Source: Tatumella sp. JGM91 (GTDB taxonomy: Bacteria > Pseudomonadota > Gammaproteobacteria > Enterobacterales > Enterobacteriaceae). From it: a DNA stretch of 64,000 bases. The position numbers were made by a program, and so were the translations under genes. Under the pieces are notes generated by a model that saw nothing but the letters and a program-made list of their open reading frames with translations, ran no database searches and was not told where the DNA came from. This document shows positions 8,565-18,240 of this stretch, piece after piece; within the stretch, counting starts at the first letter, position 1, and each line of letters begins with the position of its first letter. The stretch is from assembly GCF_018257575.1 (NCBI RefSeq), contig NZ_JAERJP010000002.1:1-64000 (forward strand), given 5' to 3'.

Positions 8565-9311
8565 ATGATTATTCTGGTAACAGGTGCAACCGCAGGTTTT
8601 GGTGAGACTATCACCCGCCGTTTTATTGATGCCGGCCATAAAGTTATTGCTACCGGCCGCCGTACAGAGCGCCTGCAACAGCTAAAAGATAAGTTTGGTG
8701 AAAGTGTTCTGCCGCTGCAGCTGGATGTCCGTGACCGTGCAGCGATTGATCAGGCCATCAGTCAGCTTCCTGCAGAATGGCAGGATATCGATATCCTGGT
8801 CAATAATGCCGGGCTGGCATTAGGCCTTGAACCTGCCCAGCAGGCCAACGCTGATGACTGGGAAACAATGATCGATACCAATGCTAAAGGTCTGGTGATG
8901 GTAACCCGTGCCGTTCTGCCTGGCATGGTGGCCCGTAACAAAGGTCATATTATTAATATCGGTTCCACTGCCGGCAACTGGCCTTATCAGGGAGGTAATG
9001 TCTATGGCGCAACAAAAGCATTTGTCCGCCAGTTCAGCCTGAATCTGCGTACAGATTTACAGGGCACTGCTGTACGGGTCACCAATATCGAACCCGGTCT
9101 GGTCGGCGGCACCGAATTCTCTAACGTACGTTTTAAAGGTGACGAGGGTAAAGCCAGTTCAGTCTATGACGGTACTCAGGCCCTGACACCGGATGATGTG
9201 ACAGAAGCGGTGTTCTGGGTGTCATCCCTGCCAGCCCATGTGAATATTAATACTCTGGAAATGATGCCCGTCAGCCAGACTTACGGCGGCCTTAAAGTCA
9301 CCAAACAATAA
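8565..9311 (+). CDS. ydfG: NADP-dependent 3-hydroxy acid / malonic semialdehyde dehydrogenase
   Basis: A classical short-chain dehydrogenase of 248 residues, the same length as E. coli YdfG and closely similar throughout. Seen are the nucleotide-binding TGATAGFGE (residues 6-14), NNAG (~83-86), the catalytic serine in NIGSTAG and the YGATK pair (Y~147, K~151). It reduces malonic semialdehyde and oxidises 3-hydroxy acids and serine with NADP. The C-terminal block HVNINTLEMMPV is diagnostic of the subfamily. It is a single gene. Confidence 0.95.
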   Translation: MIILVTGATAGFGETITRRFIDAGHKVIATGRRTERLQQLKDKFGESVLPLQLDVRDRAAIDQAISQLPAEWQDIDILVNNAGLALGLEPAQQANADDWETMIDTNAKGLVMVTRAVLPGMVARNKGHIINIGSTAGNWPYQGGNVYGATKAFVRQFSLNLRTDLQGTAVRVTNIEPGLVGGTEFSNVRFKGDEGKASSVYDGTQALTPDDVTEAVFWVSSLPAHVNINTLEMMPVSQTYGGLKVTKQ

Positions 9312-9485
9312 CCACCAGCCTGCCGGACCGGAGAATATGCTGCCGGCCGGCTAAAAGATTAACCCTTCCTAAACCAGTTACCGATAACCGGCAAAAGTAG
9401 CCGAAAATCCGTCAGCAATGTTATACTTTTGTCCGGCAGCAACGGTAATGCTGTGCTGTCCGGTAACCGATAAAAGGAACTCAAT

Positions 9486-9833
9486 ATGAAAGTGAACTCA
9501 ACAATATTGCCGGTGATCCTTAGCAGTATCCTGCTTGGCGGCGGACTGTTCGGTGCTGCAGTGGCGAGTCAGGCGGCAACACAGCATGTTGTTATCGACA
9601 GTGGCGATAATGCATTGACCAAAGAACAGGCCCGTCAAAGCCAGCAGCAATGGGATGAGACCCGTAACCTGCGTAACAGGATTAATCAGCGGGCTGATAA
9701 AGAGTTCAGTAAGATTGATAAGGCTTACGATACCCGGGATAAATGCGAACAAAGTGCAAACCTGAACGCATACTGGGAGCCAAAAACCTTACGCTGTCTT
9801 GACCGCCGCACCGGGCGTCCGGTAACGCCTTGA
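9486..9833 (+). CDS. ynfB: YnfB (DUF1283/UPF0482), exported protein
   Basis: The 115 residues match E. coli YnfB: signal peptide (residues 1-30, ending SQAA), a charged stretch rich in Arg, Gln and Asp, then the signature [27 protein letters not shown], here split by its two cysteines (C~87 and C~103), which could form a disulfide in the periplasm. A RBS-like AAAGGAA precedes the start. Function unknown. In E. coli, speG and ynfC lie near here; they are absent. Confidence 0.9.
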   Translation: MKVNSTILPVILSSILLGGGLFGAAVASQAATQHVVIDSGDNALTKEQARQSQQQWDETRNLRNRINQRADKEFSKIDKAYDTRDKCEQSANLNAYWEPKTLRCLDRRTGRPVTP

Positions 9834-9873
9834 TCCCCGAAGCGGGCCGTTCATTTTATTAAAGGTACTTCCT

Positions 9874-10131
9874 ATGAAAAAATCCGTACTGTTGTCCAGC
9901 GCGTTGTTAATTGTTTTTCCCCTGTTCGCACAGGCATCCTGCGAATCTGTGAAAGCAGATATCAGTAAGAAAATTATTGCTAACGGTGTGCCTGAGTCCG
10001 GATTCAGCCTTGATATCGTACCGAGTGATCAGGCCGATCAGCAAGGCGGACTGGTGGTAGGTCATTGCCAGAATGATACTCAGAAAATTGTCTACAAACG
10101 TCTGAGTGATGGCAGCACCCCGTCATCCTGA
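9874..10131 (+). CDS. ynfD: DUF1161 exported protein, YnfD-like
   Basis: 85 residues with a signal peptide (MKKSVLLSSALLIVFPLFAQA, cleaved about residue 21) and a small mature domain with two cysteines (SCESVKADI and VGHCQND) and the motif SKKIIANGVPESGFSLDIV typical of DUF1161. It lies 40 bases after ynfB and may share its transcript. The position before bioD2 and mlc fits E. coli ynfD. Role unknown; the gene symbol is assigned by domain and position. Confidence 0.75.
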   Translation: MKKSVLLSSALLIVFPLFAQASCESVKADISKKIIANGVPESGFSLDIVPSDQADQQGGLVVGHCQNDTQKIVYKRLSDGSTPSS

Positions 10132-10143
10132 TACTGACGCAGC

Positions 10144-10177
10144 AAAAACAACGGCAGGCATACCTGCCGTTGTTTTT
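10144..10177. terminator. Bidirectional terminator ynfD/bioD2
   Basis: A perfect 15-bp stem, AAAAACAACGGCAGG pairing with CCTGCCGTTGTTTTT around a CATA loop, between two convergent genes. The A and T runs give a U-tract in both directions. It overlaps the bioD2 stop. Confidence 0.85.
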
Positions 10178-10871
10178 ATTCTCCACAGGATCCGGCTGAC
10201 AGGCCCGGTTCACCGCTTAACGAAAGGTCGAGGTAACCGGTAAGATCGCGCTGCTCAGGACGAGGTAAATAGGGTATTTCCCCGAGTAACGGGGCTCCTA
10301 TCTGTTTTTTCAGCACGTCAATAATACTGGCGTATCCGGCCAGTCCCGGGTTGATACGGTTCGCAACCCAGCCACATAAGGGTAACCCGTCACTGAGAAT
10401 AGCTTCTGCGGTCAGCAGTGCGTGATTAATACACCCCAGTTTGATCCCGGCCACCATGATTACCGGCAACTGCTCACTGATCACCCAGTCTGAAAGAGGT
10501 TGTTCATTATTCATCAGACAGTTCCAGCCTCCGGTTCCTTCAATCACCAGTTGTTCAGCCTGATGACTAAGGGTTTCCAGACCATCACTCAGTCTCTTAT
10601 AATCCACCCGGCAACCGGGGCTGGTACTGATTTCATCGCCCTGCAGGGCGAAAGGGTTAATGCACTGATAAGGCAGTTGCAATGATGATGCCTGCTGCAA
10701 TAACAGTGCATCATTATTACGCATCCCTTCATCGGTCAGCCGTGAATTTTTGGCTACCGGCTTATACCCGATACAACTCACCCCCTGCTTAGCAGCAGAC
10801 TGTAACAATGCCAGAGATACGACTGTTTTACCCACGGCCGTATCCGTGCCTGTAATAAACACTTTTTTCAC
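10176..10871 (-). CDS. bioD2: Dethiobiotin synthetase (second type, YnfK)
   Basis: 231 residues with the P-loop GTDTAVGKT (7-15) at the N-terminus, a GYKPVA motif (~35-40) and EGTGGW (~111-116), all typical of BioD. The enzyme forms dethiobiotin from 7,8-diaminononanoate, CO2 and ATP. E. coli has two copies: bioD in the biotin operon and ynfK next to mlc. The position beside mlc marks this as the ynfK type. It is 107 bases downstream of mlc on the same strand. Confidence 0.9.
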   Translation of the reverse strand: MKKVFITGTDTAVGKTVVSLALLQSAAKQGVSCIGYKPVAKNSRLTDEGMRNNDALLLQQASSLQLPYQCINPFALQGDEISTSPGCRVDYKRLSDGLETLSHQAEQLVIEGTGGWNCLMNNEQPLSDWVISEQLPVIMVAGIKLGCINHALLTAEAILSDGLPLCGWVANRINPGLAGYASIIDVLKKQIGAPLLGEIPYLPRPEQRDLTGYLDLSLSGEPGLSAGSCGE

Positions 10872-10978
10872 GTATGCTCCCTGGTTTCGCAGTAGGGTTC
10901 AGAAGTTTTGAAAATACAGGATGCATTCTAAGTGACTGACTGATGGTATGAATTGCGTTAACGCAAGTTTAGTGACGC

Positions 10979-12205
10979 TTACCCCGCGAAAAGCTTTACT
11001 AACAATTCTCCGCGGTATAACGCATCTTTGACCAGCGCGGTACAGGCCAGGGTCCCCGGCCTGACTAATGCGGCTTGCCGGATACTCACCTGCCGGCTAT
11101 AGGCCGGTAAAGCAGCCTTTTCAATGCGGCTTTTAATGGCAGGAAACAGTATTTCTGCTGCAGTGTTAAGCGGCGAATCAATCAGTATTTGTTGGGGATT
11201 AAAAATATTCACCATCATCGCCAGACTGTAGCCAATAACATGCCCCGCTCTGGTAATAATCCCGCTGGCCAGGGTATCACCGCAGAGCGCAGCAATGCAT
11301 AGCTCGCGGATATCCGTAATCGCGGACGGGGACTGGTGCAGCAGGCTGTCGGGATACTCAGCTATCTGCTGTCTGGCCTGTTCCAGCAGACTCTCAGTGC
11401 TGGCCAGGGTATTCAGACAACCACTATTGCCACAGTCACATAAGCTGCCATCAGGGTCGATACAGGTATGACCAATATCAACCCGTGAACAACGGTTCTG
11501 ATGCAGCAATTCCCCGCCGGTGATCACTGCAGCCTCTGTCTGTTGATCGGAAACCACCAGTATGACATCGCGACAGTCCGTAGCAGCACCAAAGTAATGC
11601 TCAGCCAGTACCCTGGCTGAAATAACATTCTGCACATAAACATTCAGGCCGGTTCGCTGGTGCAGCATGGCAGATAACGGAATATCCGGCTGCTGACAGT
11701 CAGACCGGTTAGGGATCACCCCGCTATTGCTGTTTACCATCCCGGGTAAGGTGACGGCTAATGCTGCCAGCTGTGACGGTAATAGCGGATAGCAGCAGAG
11801 AAAGTCCTCTGCGGCTGCGGCCAGTACGCCGGCCAGTGATGTCTCCGAACCCGCAGGCAGTGGCTGTACTCTTTCGGTTATTTTACCTCCCCCGAGATCG
11901 CGCAGAGTTATCCGCAGACAGTGATCAGAAAGGTGCATCGCCAGAAATCGCCAGCGCTGAGAGCAGAGTTCCAGTCCGGTGGCAGGGCGTCCGCGGTTGC
12001 CGGGTTCGGTGATTTCACATTCACGGATCAAATCTGCCTGCAACATTTCGCGGATAATTTTAGTGATACTGGCAGGGGCCAGTTTTGTTCGTTTAGCAAG
12101 TTCAATACGTGACAAAGGGCCATACTGGTCAATCAGCCGGTAGACAGTACCGGCATTTATTTGCCTGATATGGTCAATATGTCCTGGCTGATTGTCTGTC
12201 AACAC
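10979..12205 (-). CDS. mlc: ROK-family repressor of sugar transport genes
   Basis: 408 residues: winged-helix DNA-binding domain (SRIELAKRTKLAPASITKII, ~32-51) and a ROK domain holding the zinc site IGHTCIDPDGSLCDCGNSGC (His plus three Cys, as in E. coli Mlc). In E. coli, Mlc represses ptsG, manXYZ and malT and is captured by the glucose transporter EIICB. The N-terminal and C-terminal thirds are well kept (NQPGHID, ALVKDALYRGELL), but the middle is divergent: the usual GAGVIT turn is TEAAVIT. Starts at GTG 12205 or the TTG next to it; GGGAGG lies just upstream and fits either. Confidence 0.85.
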   Translation of the reverse strand: MLTDNQPGHIDHIRQINAGTVYRLIDQYGPLSRIELAKRTKLAPASITKIIREMLQADLIRECEITEPGNRGRPATGLELCSQRWRFLAMHLSDHCLRITLRDLGGGKITERVQPLPAGSETSLAGVLAAAAEDFLCCYPLLPSQLAALAVTLPGMVNSNSGVIPNRSDCQQPDIPLSAMLHQRTGLNVYVQNVISARVLAEHYFGAATDCRDVILVVSDQQTEAAVITGGELLHQNRCSRVDIGHTCIDPDGSLCDCGNSGCLNTLASTESLLEQARQQIAEYPDSLLHQSPSAITDIRELCIAALCGDTLASGIITRAGHVIGYSLAMMVNIFNPQQILIDSPLNTAAEILFPAIKSRIEKAALPAYSRQVSIRQAALVRPGTLACTALVKDALYRGELLVKLFAG

Positions 12206-12315
12206 TGCCTCCCTTATCTATTTATTCGCAGATCGAAATAAATTAATTATGGGGGGTTAGCGCCGCGCCGTACGTCAGAGAATAATTTAATGTGACTGGC
12301 TTCACACAAGATTTT

Positions 12316-13212
12316 TCACAAACCGTTAACCGGTGACATCAGGTCGAGCATATGCTGCAGGGTTGCGGTTGTTTGTCGCTGGGCAGACCAGACCATCCAT
12401 ACTTCGGTACGGGCATCAGCCTCGCTGAGTTCCAGCCACACCACTTCACTGAGTTTCGCGCGGCGAAAAGAGGCAGGCAGAATAGAAACCCCCAGCCCGG
12501 TGGCTACTAACCCGAGGATTGCTACCGCATCTTCAACCTCAAGGGTAATATTCGGCGTTATCTGGTTTCTCAGTAACAGACCCAGTATCTCACTGTAAAG
12601 TGCCGTACCGCCCTGATGATCGAAGAAAACAAAAGGCTCATCACGCAATTGACGAATCGACACCTGCCGTTGTCCGGCCAGCCGGTGGTCCTTATGCACT
12701 ACCGCATACATGGATTCTTTCTGCAGTAAACGATATTGCAGATCATCAGGCAGAGCCGTATTTCTCATAATCGCCAGGTCAATACGCCCTTCCTGTAACG
12801 GAAGCAGTAACTGGCGGCTGTTCATTTCCTGCATATGCAGGTGCACATCAGGATATGTCAGACGATAACGGTATACCGCCTCAGATATTTTTTTTATCAG
12901 CGGCGCCGATGACGTAAAACCAAGCCGTAGTTCTCCGCTGTCACCGTAATGCAGGCGTGATGCCCGCTCACTGGCCTGCGCCACCTGAGCCAGTATCGCC
13001 CTTGCATCACTGAGAAACTGTTTTCCGGCCGGGGTCAGTTCGACACGGCGATTGTTTCTGGCGAATAACCTTGCATCTATCGCTTCCTCCAGCTGGCGAA
13101 TTTGCTGGCTCAGAGGAGGCTGGGAGATATTAAGTCTTGTTGCTGCCCGCCCGAAATGCAGTTCCTCTGCCACCGCAATAAAGTAACGTAAGTGCCTCAG
13201 CTCGATATTCAT
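12316..13212 (-). CDS. ynfL: LysR-family regulator YnfL
   Basis: 298 residues. The N-terminal HTH (ELHFGRAATRLNISQPPLSQ, ~17-36) and the LysR effector domain are complete. It is divergent from the MFS gene ynfM across 92 bases, as in E. coli, and probably controls it. The gap holds an AT-rich stretch with TTAAT repeats that could be its binding site, but no clear T-N11-A dyad is claimed. Inducer unknown. Confidence 0.85.
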   Translation of the reverse strand: MNIELRHLRYFIAVAEELHFGRAATRLNISQPPLSQQIRQLEEAIDARLFARNNRRVELTPAGKQFLSDARAILAQVAQASERASRLHYGDSGELRLGFTSSAPLIKKISEAVYRYRLTYPDVHLHMQEMNSRQLLLPLQEGRIDLAIMRNTALPDDLQYRLLQKESMYAVVHKDHRLAGQRQVSIRQLRDEPFVFFDHQGGTALYSEILGLLLRNQITPNITLEVEDAVAILGLVATGLGVSILPASFRRAKLSEVVWLELSEADARTEVWMVWSAQRQTTATLQHMLDLMSPVNGL

Positions 13213-13304
13213 ATGTTAATTATCTTATTTGAGATTATTAATATATTAGACAACTTATTAACCTTTTCCTAGAGTTAGCGCACACCAATCACTGAGGAAT
13301 GTTC

Positions 13305-14567
13305 ATGAACAGCACGTCCCGGGCGACAACTCTTCCGCTGGCGGAAGAAGAGAGTCCTGCCCAACGCCGGAGTAAATCACCCTTTATTACCCGCGGCACC
13401 CCTTCTTTTATTCAGGTCACTATTGCTCTTTTTTCTGCCGGCCTTGCCACCTTTGCTCAGCTCTATTGCGTACAGCCCGTATTACCGGTGCTTTCCCATC
13501 AGTTTAATATCTCCCCCGCAATGAGCTCGGTCTCCCTGTCAATCTCCACCGCCTGTATGGCATTCGGCCTGTTAATTACCGGCGCTATTTCTGATGCCAT
13601 TGGCCGGAAATCAATGATGGTTGGTGCATTGCTGCTTGCAGCCTGCTGTACCCTGGCGTCCGGCATGATGTCCGACTGGACCGGGATCCTGATTATGCGG
13701 GCCTTAATTGGCTTGTCTCTCAGCGGGGTTGCTGCTGTGGCAATGACCTATCTGAGCGAAGAAATTCACCCCGGCGTACTGGCTTTTACGATGGGGTTAT
13801 ATATCAGTGGTAATTCTATCGGCGGGATGAGCGGACGTTTACTGACCGGCGTGATCACCGATTTCTTTAACTGGCGAGTGGCTATTCTCAGTATTGGTTG
13901 CTGCGCGCTGGCTGCCGCATTTATGTTCTGGAAAATTTTACCGGAATCACGCCATTTCAGGCCGGTACGTCTGCGGCCTAAAGCATTGCTGATTAACTTC
14001 CGCCTGCATTTCCGCGATAAAGGCTTGCCCCTGCTGTTTATTATCGGCTTCCTGGTGATGGGGGCTTTCGTCACTCTGTTTAACTATATTGGTTATCGGC
14101 TGCTGCACGCACCGTACTCCATGAGTCAGGCAACCGTCGGGTTAATTTCGGTGGTTTACCTCGCCGGTTCATGGAGTTCTCCGAAAGCCGGTGCGATGAG
14201 CGTCCGGTTTGGCCGCGGCCCGGTATTTTTGTTTTCCGTCAGTCTGATGCTGGCCGGGGTGCTTGTCTCCCTGTTCTCCTCGGTCTGGCTGATCCTGCCG
14301 GGACTGCTGATGTTTACCGGCGGATTCTTTGCCGCCCACTCGATTGCCAGCAGCTGGATTGGGGTGCGGGCCCGGCGGGCCAAAGGCCAGGCGTCATCAA
14401 TGTATCTGTTCTGCTATTACCTTGGTTCCAGTGTGGCCGGGACTTCCGGGGGGATTTTCTGGCGCCATTTTGGCTGGACAGGCGTTGTCGGGTTTATCTC
14501 GGTGCTGCTGATACTGGCATTATGCGTCGGTTATAAACTGATGAACCGCCTGCAACCTGCCCGCTAA
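13305..14567 (+). CDS. ynfM: MFS transporter YnfM
   Basis: 420 residues with about 12 hydrophobic segments. The MFS loop motif between helices 2 and 3 is seen as GAISDAIGRKSMM. The start at 13305 is preferred over 13299 because GAGGA lies six bases upstream of the former. E. coli YnfM is described as an arabinose-type efflux permease; the substrate is unproven. The long N-terminal tail (~35 polar residues) is cytosolic. Control by divergent ynfL is inferred from layout. Confidence 0.85.
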   Translation: MNSTSRATTLPLAEEESPAQRRSKSPFITRGTPSFIQVTIALFSAGLATFAQLYCVQPVLPVLSHQFNISPAMSSVSLSISTACMAFGLLITGAISDAIGRKSMMVGALLLAACCTLASGMMSDWTGILIMRALIGLSLSGVAAVAMTYLSEEIHPGVLAFTMGLYISGNSIGGMSGRLLTGVITDFFNWRVAILSIGCCALAAAFMFWKILPESRHFRPVRLRPKALLINFRLHFRDKGLPLLFIIGFLVMGAFVTLFNYIGYRLLHAPYSMSQATVGLISVVYLAGSWSSPKAGAMSVRFGRGPVFLFSVSLMLAGVLVSLFSSVWLILPGLLMFTGGFFAAHSIASSWIGVRARRAKGQASSMYLFCYYLGSSVAGTSGGIFWRHFGWTGVVGFISVLLILALCVGYKLMNRLQPAR

Positions 14568-14750
14568 TTGCTTTTTACCGGTATCCGTGTGCGGATACCG
14601 GTACGCCTGCTGCTGTCACCTTACCTCCGATTGTATATATTCGTAAGAATATTTTAGCCTGATTGTAATAGTCTCTATACTTGCCGCAACAGTCTCTGCC
14701 GGTAACAACCATCACTCGATGACCCGCGCCGATCCGTCACGGAGAACACC

Positions 14751-15311
14751 ATGCCAGATTGTATATATACAACCTATCACCGCTGGCAGATCCGTCTGCA
14801 CTGGCTGACATTAGTGCTGCTGATTATTGTTTACGGGACTATTGAACTGCGCGGGCTGGCAGTACGTGGTTCCTGGCAAGGTAAGATGGTGATAATGACC
14901 CATTTCAGTTGCGGTGTTCTGGTCTTTGCGGTGATTTGTATGCGGCTGTTACTGCGCTTGCGCTATCCGGCCCCTCCGCCACTGTCACTGGCAAGACAAT
15001 GGCAGCACCGTCTATCTTCTGCGGTACATCAGTTGTTATATCTGTTATTCCTGTCATTACCGGTGATGGGAGTCGCATCGCGCTATCTGCGTGGCCAGCC
15101 GTGGCCGTTGTTTGGCATACTGATGCCGGTCACCACCCGCCCTGACCCCGGCCTCAGTCGTCAAATCATCCGCTGGCATGAAACCCTGGCAGATGCGGGC
15201 TACTGGCTGATTGGGTTACATGCGCTGGCCGCCATTATCCATCATTTTTTACTGCGGGATAACACTCTGCGCAGGATGCTGCCATCACGCAGAGTTCCGC
15301 CGCACCCATAA
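14751..15311 (+). CDS. cybB: Cytochrome b561
   Basis: 186 residues with four membrane helices and the heme-ligating histidines expected of CybB: RLHWLTL (~18), THFSCGV (~48), and in the C-terminal half HETLADAGYWLIGLH. It is a diheme inner-membrane protein that passes electrons from ubiquinol to superoxide (superoxide oxidase in E. coli). The length fits (E. coli 176). The GGAG before ATG supports the start. Single gene. Confidence 0.88.
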   Translation: MPDCIYTTYHRWQIRLHWLTLVLLIIVYGTIELRGLAVRGSWQGKMVIMTHFSCGVLVFAVICMRLLLRLRYPAPPPLSLARQWQHRLSSAVHQLLYLLFLSLPVMGVASRYLRGQPWPLFGILMPVTTRPDPGLSRQIIRWHETLADAGYWLIGLHALAAIIHHFLLRDNTLRRMLPSRRVPPHP

Positions 15312-15424
15312 ACATCTGCATTCTGTTTATCAGACTAATTAAAGGTTTAATCCTGTGTTCAAATTCGTCACAATACGCGAATAATGTGATTGAGATCACC
15401 TAACGCCAAGGAAAAAGCCTTTTT

Positions 15425-16645
15425 ATGATAGCTGAATCTTCCTGCCAGCCAGAAGACCCGCAATATAACCCGCCAGGCTCACGTAAAGTAGCATGGTTAA
15501 GAGTGCTGCTGATGGCGGTGGCTGCCTTCATCTTCAATACCACCGAGTTTGTCCCCGTCGGGCTGTTGTCGGATATCGGTGCCAGTTTCAATATGAAAAC
15601 GGCTGATGTAGGGATTATGCTGACCATCTATGCCTGGTGCGTCGCCTTACTGTCATTACCGCTGATGCTGCTGACCCGCAATATCGAGCGCCGCTTTTTG
15701 CTGGTGATCCTGCTGGTACTGTTTACGGCCAGCCATCTGTTGTCAGCCTTCGCCTGGGATTTTAACGCACTGCTGGTCTCCAGGGTCGGTATTGCCATCA
15801 CCCACGCTGTTTTCTGGTCGATCAACGCCTCACTGGCTATCCGGATTGCACCGCCGGGCAAGAAAACCCAGGCACTGAGTATGATTGCCACCGGTACAGC
15901 ACTGGCAATGGTGTTAGGTGTTCCCCTTGGCCGGATTATTGGTCAGACTATGGGCTGGCGCTCCACCTTCGGTATTATCGCTATCTCATCACTGGTGCTG
16001 ATGGTTATGCTGATAAAACTGTTGCCGAAATTACCAAGTGAACATACGGGTTCCCTGAGTAGCCTGCCGCTGCTGATGCGCCGCCCGGCGCTGATGAGCA
16101 TGTATTTGCTGGTGACCCTGGTCGTCACCGCCCATTATACGGCTTACAGCTATATCGAACCGTTTATGCAACAGCTGGCACAACAGGGTGAAAACTTCAC
16201 GACCCTGTTGTTATTACTGTTTGGCGCAGCCGGTATCTTTGGCAGTGTGCTGTTCTCGTCACTGGGTAAACACTTCCCTTCATCACTGTTAGCCGGTGCA
16301 ATTACCGCGATTATGCTGTGTATGGGATTATTGCTGGTTACCGCCACCCACCCGGGCAGTATCATTACTGTGTGCATTGTCTGGGGGATCGCCATGATGC
16401 TGATTAACCTGTCGATGCAGGTGCGGGTGCTGTCTCTGGCACCGGATGCAACAGATGTTGCGATGTCTCTGATGTCAGGGATTTATAATATTGGTATCGG
16501 CGCCGGGGCATTGATTGGTAATCAGGTCAGCAGCCATCTGGGTATGGGGCTGGTCGGGTATGTGGGTGCCGCATTTGCCCTGGTCAGTCTGGGCTGGTGC
16601 CTGTACGGCCTGAAAAAATACCCTGAATTACGCTCTAACCTGTAA
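15425..16645 (+). CDS. sotB: SotB sugar efflux transporter (MFS)
   Basis: 406 residues, 12 predicted membrane helices. It matches E. coli SotB/YdeA along its length: [20 protein letters not shown] near the start, [35 protein letters not shown]-like [20 protein letters not shown]. The family exports L-arabinose and IPTG-type sugars. The N-terminus is about 20 residues longer than E. coli's; AAGGAAAAA upstream of 15425 supports this start. Confidence 0.9.
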   Translation: MIAESSCQPEDPQYNPPGSRKVAWLRVLLMAVAAFIFNTTEFVPVGLLSDIGASFNMKTADVGIMLTIYAWCVALLSLPLMLLTRNIERRFLLVILLVLFTASHLLSAFAWDFNALLVSRVGIAITHAVFWSINASLAIRIAPPGKKTQALSMIATGTALAMVLGVPLGRIIGQTMGWRSTFGIIAISSLVLMVMLIKLLPKLPSEHTGSLSSLPLLMRRPALMSMYLLVTLVVTAHYTAYSYIEPFMQQLAQQGENFTTLLLLLFGAAGIFGSVLFSSLGKHFPSSLLAGAITAIMLCMGLLLVTATHPGSIITVCIVWGIAMMLINLSMQVRVLSLAPDATDVAMSLMSGIYNIGIGAGALIGNQVSSHLGMGLVGYVGAAFALVSLGWCLYGLKKYPELRSNL

Positions 16646-16680
16646 TGCTATCCCCGGTACGCCGGGGATTTGAGCGGAGG

Positions 16681-17019
16681 TTACTCTGCGGACAGTTCCG
16701 TTACCGGGCTGTCCGGACCATTTTTTTTCACCGATTCAATGCCTTTCTCCCGCGCTGCCACAGTGCTGTACATTTCGCTGCAACCAATAACCTGATGATT
16801 TTGTGCTTTCAGAGTGAAATAAGGTGCACCATTTTTAGCGGTCAGACGCTGATAGTTATGATCGTCAGCACTGTTTTTCTGTACCGATATTATCCCGTTC
16901 AGGCAGCCGCTCTTCTCTTTATAGCCTTCACTGCTGAGAATAACTTCCCCGTTTGCTGCCTTGAGATGGAAATAATACTGCTGGTCTTTCCCCCGGAAAA
17001 CGTCATATTTACCGCTCAT
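16681..17019 (-). CDS. YegP-like protein with two DUF1508 repeats
   Basis: 112 residues from the ATG at 17019, which has AAGGGG upstream; the longer frame has no such site. Two copies of the DUF1508 unit follow one another: YYFHLKAANGEVILSSEGY (~15-33) and PYFTLKAQNHQVIGCSEMY (~65-83), each ending in a GIxSVKKN-type strand. This matches E. coli YegP (110 residues), a small protein of unknown function. It is convergent with sotB. Confidence 0.8.
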   Translation of the reverse strand: MSGKYDVFRGKDQQYYFHLKAANGEVILSSEGYKEKSGCLNGIISVQKNSADDHNYQRLTAKNGAPYFTLKAQNHQVIGCSEMYSTVAAREKGIESVKKNGPDSPVTELSAE

Positions 17020-17360
17020 ACTCGCCCCTTGAAAATTAACAGACACGGTTTAAGTGTTACGCAGATACGTGATAACGCAATAGATCCTGCGTATTTTTTC
17101 TGAGATACCGCCGAGGATGATCGTGTTATGCCTGAGTAAAATCTGAATCTGTATCACAATTGGCACGAATTGCATAACCACACTTATCCTGTGGTAACAA
17201 AGTAGTTTATACTCGCCTTCAGTAAGCTGATGAATTTATACCTTATTTAAATATAAATTTTAAATTATAAAATTTTTCCATAAGCACCTGCGTGTAAACC
17301 TGTTTTTCTTCGCGAAAAATGTTAAAATTATGGCCAGTTAACCACTACCGGAACTGAATT
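17020..17360. promoter_or_regulatory. Intergenic region upstream of fnr
   Basis: 341 bases between the divergent YegP-like gene and fnr, AT-rich near 17225-17280. It must hold the fnr promoter. I looked for the FNR site that autoregulates E. coli fnr (TTGAT-N4-ATCAA type) and saw no good match. Confidence 0.4.
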
Positions 17361-18116
17361 ATGATTCCAGAAAAAAGGATTATTCGTCGCGTTCAATCTG
17401 GCGGTTGTGCAATTCATTGTCAGGACTGCAGTATTAACCAGCTATGTATCCCCTTCACTCTTAATGAACATGAATTGGATCAACTGGATAATATTATTGA
17501 GCGTAAAAAACCGATTCAGAAAGGACAATCCCTTTTTAAAGCAGGAGATGAATTAAAATCACTTTATGCAATTCGTTCCGGTACCCTGAAAAGCTATACC
17601 ATTACCGAACAGGGCGATGAGCAAATTACCGGTTTTCATCTGGCCGGTGACCTTGTCGGTTTCGATGCTATTATCAGCAGTCATCATCCGAGCTTCGCTC
17701 AGGCCCTTGAAACCTCAATGGTATGCGAAATTCCTTTTGACACCCTCGATGACCTGTCCGGAAAAATGCCGGCCCTGCGCCAGCAAATGATGCGTCTGAT
17801 GAGCGGTGAAATCAAAAGTGACCAGGACATGATCCTGCTGCTGTCGAAAAAGAGCGCCGAAGAACGTCTGGCTGCCTTTATCTGGAACCTGTCTCGCCGT
17901 TTTGCCCAGCGCGGCTTTTCACAGCGTGAATTCCGTCTGACCATGACCCGCGGCGATATCGGTAACTATCTGGGACTGACAGTCGAGACCATCAGCCGTC
18001 TGCTGGGGCGTTTTCAGAAAAGCGGTATGCTGGCAGTCAAAGGTAAATATATCACCATCGAAAATCACCAGATGCTGACTGAGCTGGCAGGACAAACCTC
18101 CCCCTGCAGTCCCTGA
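17361..18116 (+). CDS. fnr: FNR, oxygen-sensing global regulator
   Basis: 251 residues, nearly identical to E. coli FNR over most of the length. The four [4Fe-4S] ligands are present: C20, C23, C29 in [12 protein letters not shown] and C122 in SMVCEIP. The recognition helix [13 protein letters not shown] (ETxxR) reads TTGAT-N4-ATCAA. Without oxygen the cluster-bearing dimer activates anaerobic respiration and represses aerobic genes. Only the last ~12 residues differ strongly. A predicted target, fnrS, is in this window at 38.4 kb. It is followed by uspE, as in E. coli. Confidence 0.98.
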   Translation: MIPEKRIIRRVQSGGCAIHCQDCSINQLCIPFTLNEHELDQLDNIIERKKPIQKGQSLFKAGDELKSLYAIRSGTLKSYTITEQGDEQITGFHLAGDLVGFDAIISSHHPSFAQALETSMVCEIPFDTLDDLSGKMPALRQQMMRLMSGEIKSDQDMILLLSKKSAEERLAAFIWNLSRRFAQRGFSQREFRLTMTRGDIGNYLGLTVETISRLLGRFQKSGMLAVKGKYITIENHQMLTELAGQTSPCSP

Positions 18117-18127
18117 GCCCGGGATAA

Positions 18128-18169
18128 CCGGAACCGTACGGTAAAACGACCGTCAGTTTCCGGTTTTTT
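18128..18169 (+). terminator. Terminator after fnr
   Basis: CCGGAA-CCGTACGGT pairs imperfectly with ACCGT-CAG-TTTCCGG and is followed by TTTTTT, 11 bases after the fnr stop. It separates fnr from uspE. Confidence 0.75.
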
Positions 18170-18240
18170 AATTTTTCCTTCTCCCGCCATCTAAGCCAGG
18201 CTATCTTTAAATCCTCAGGCTTTTACAAGGAGATGTCAGA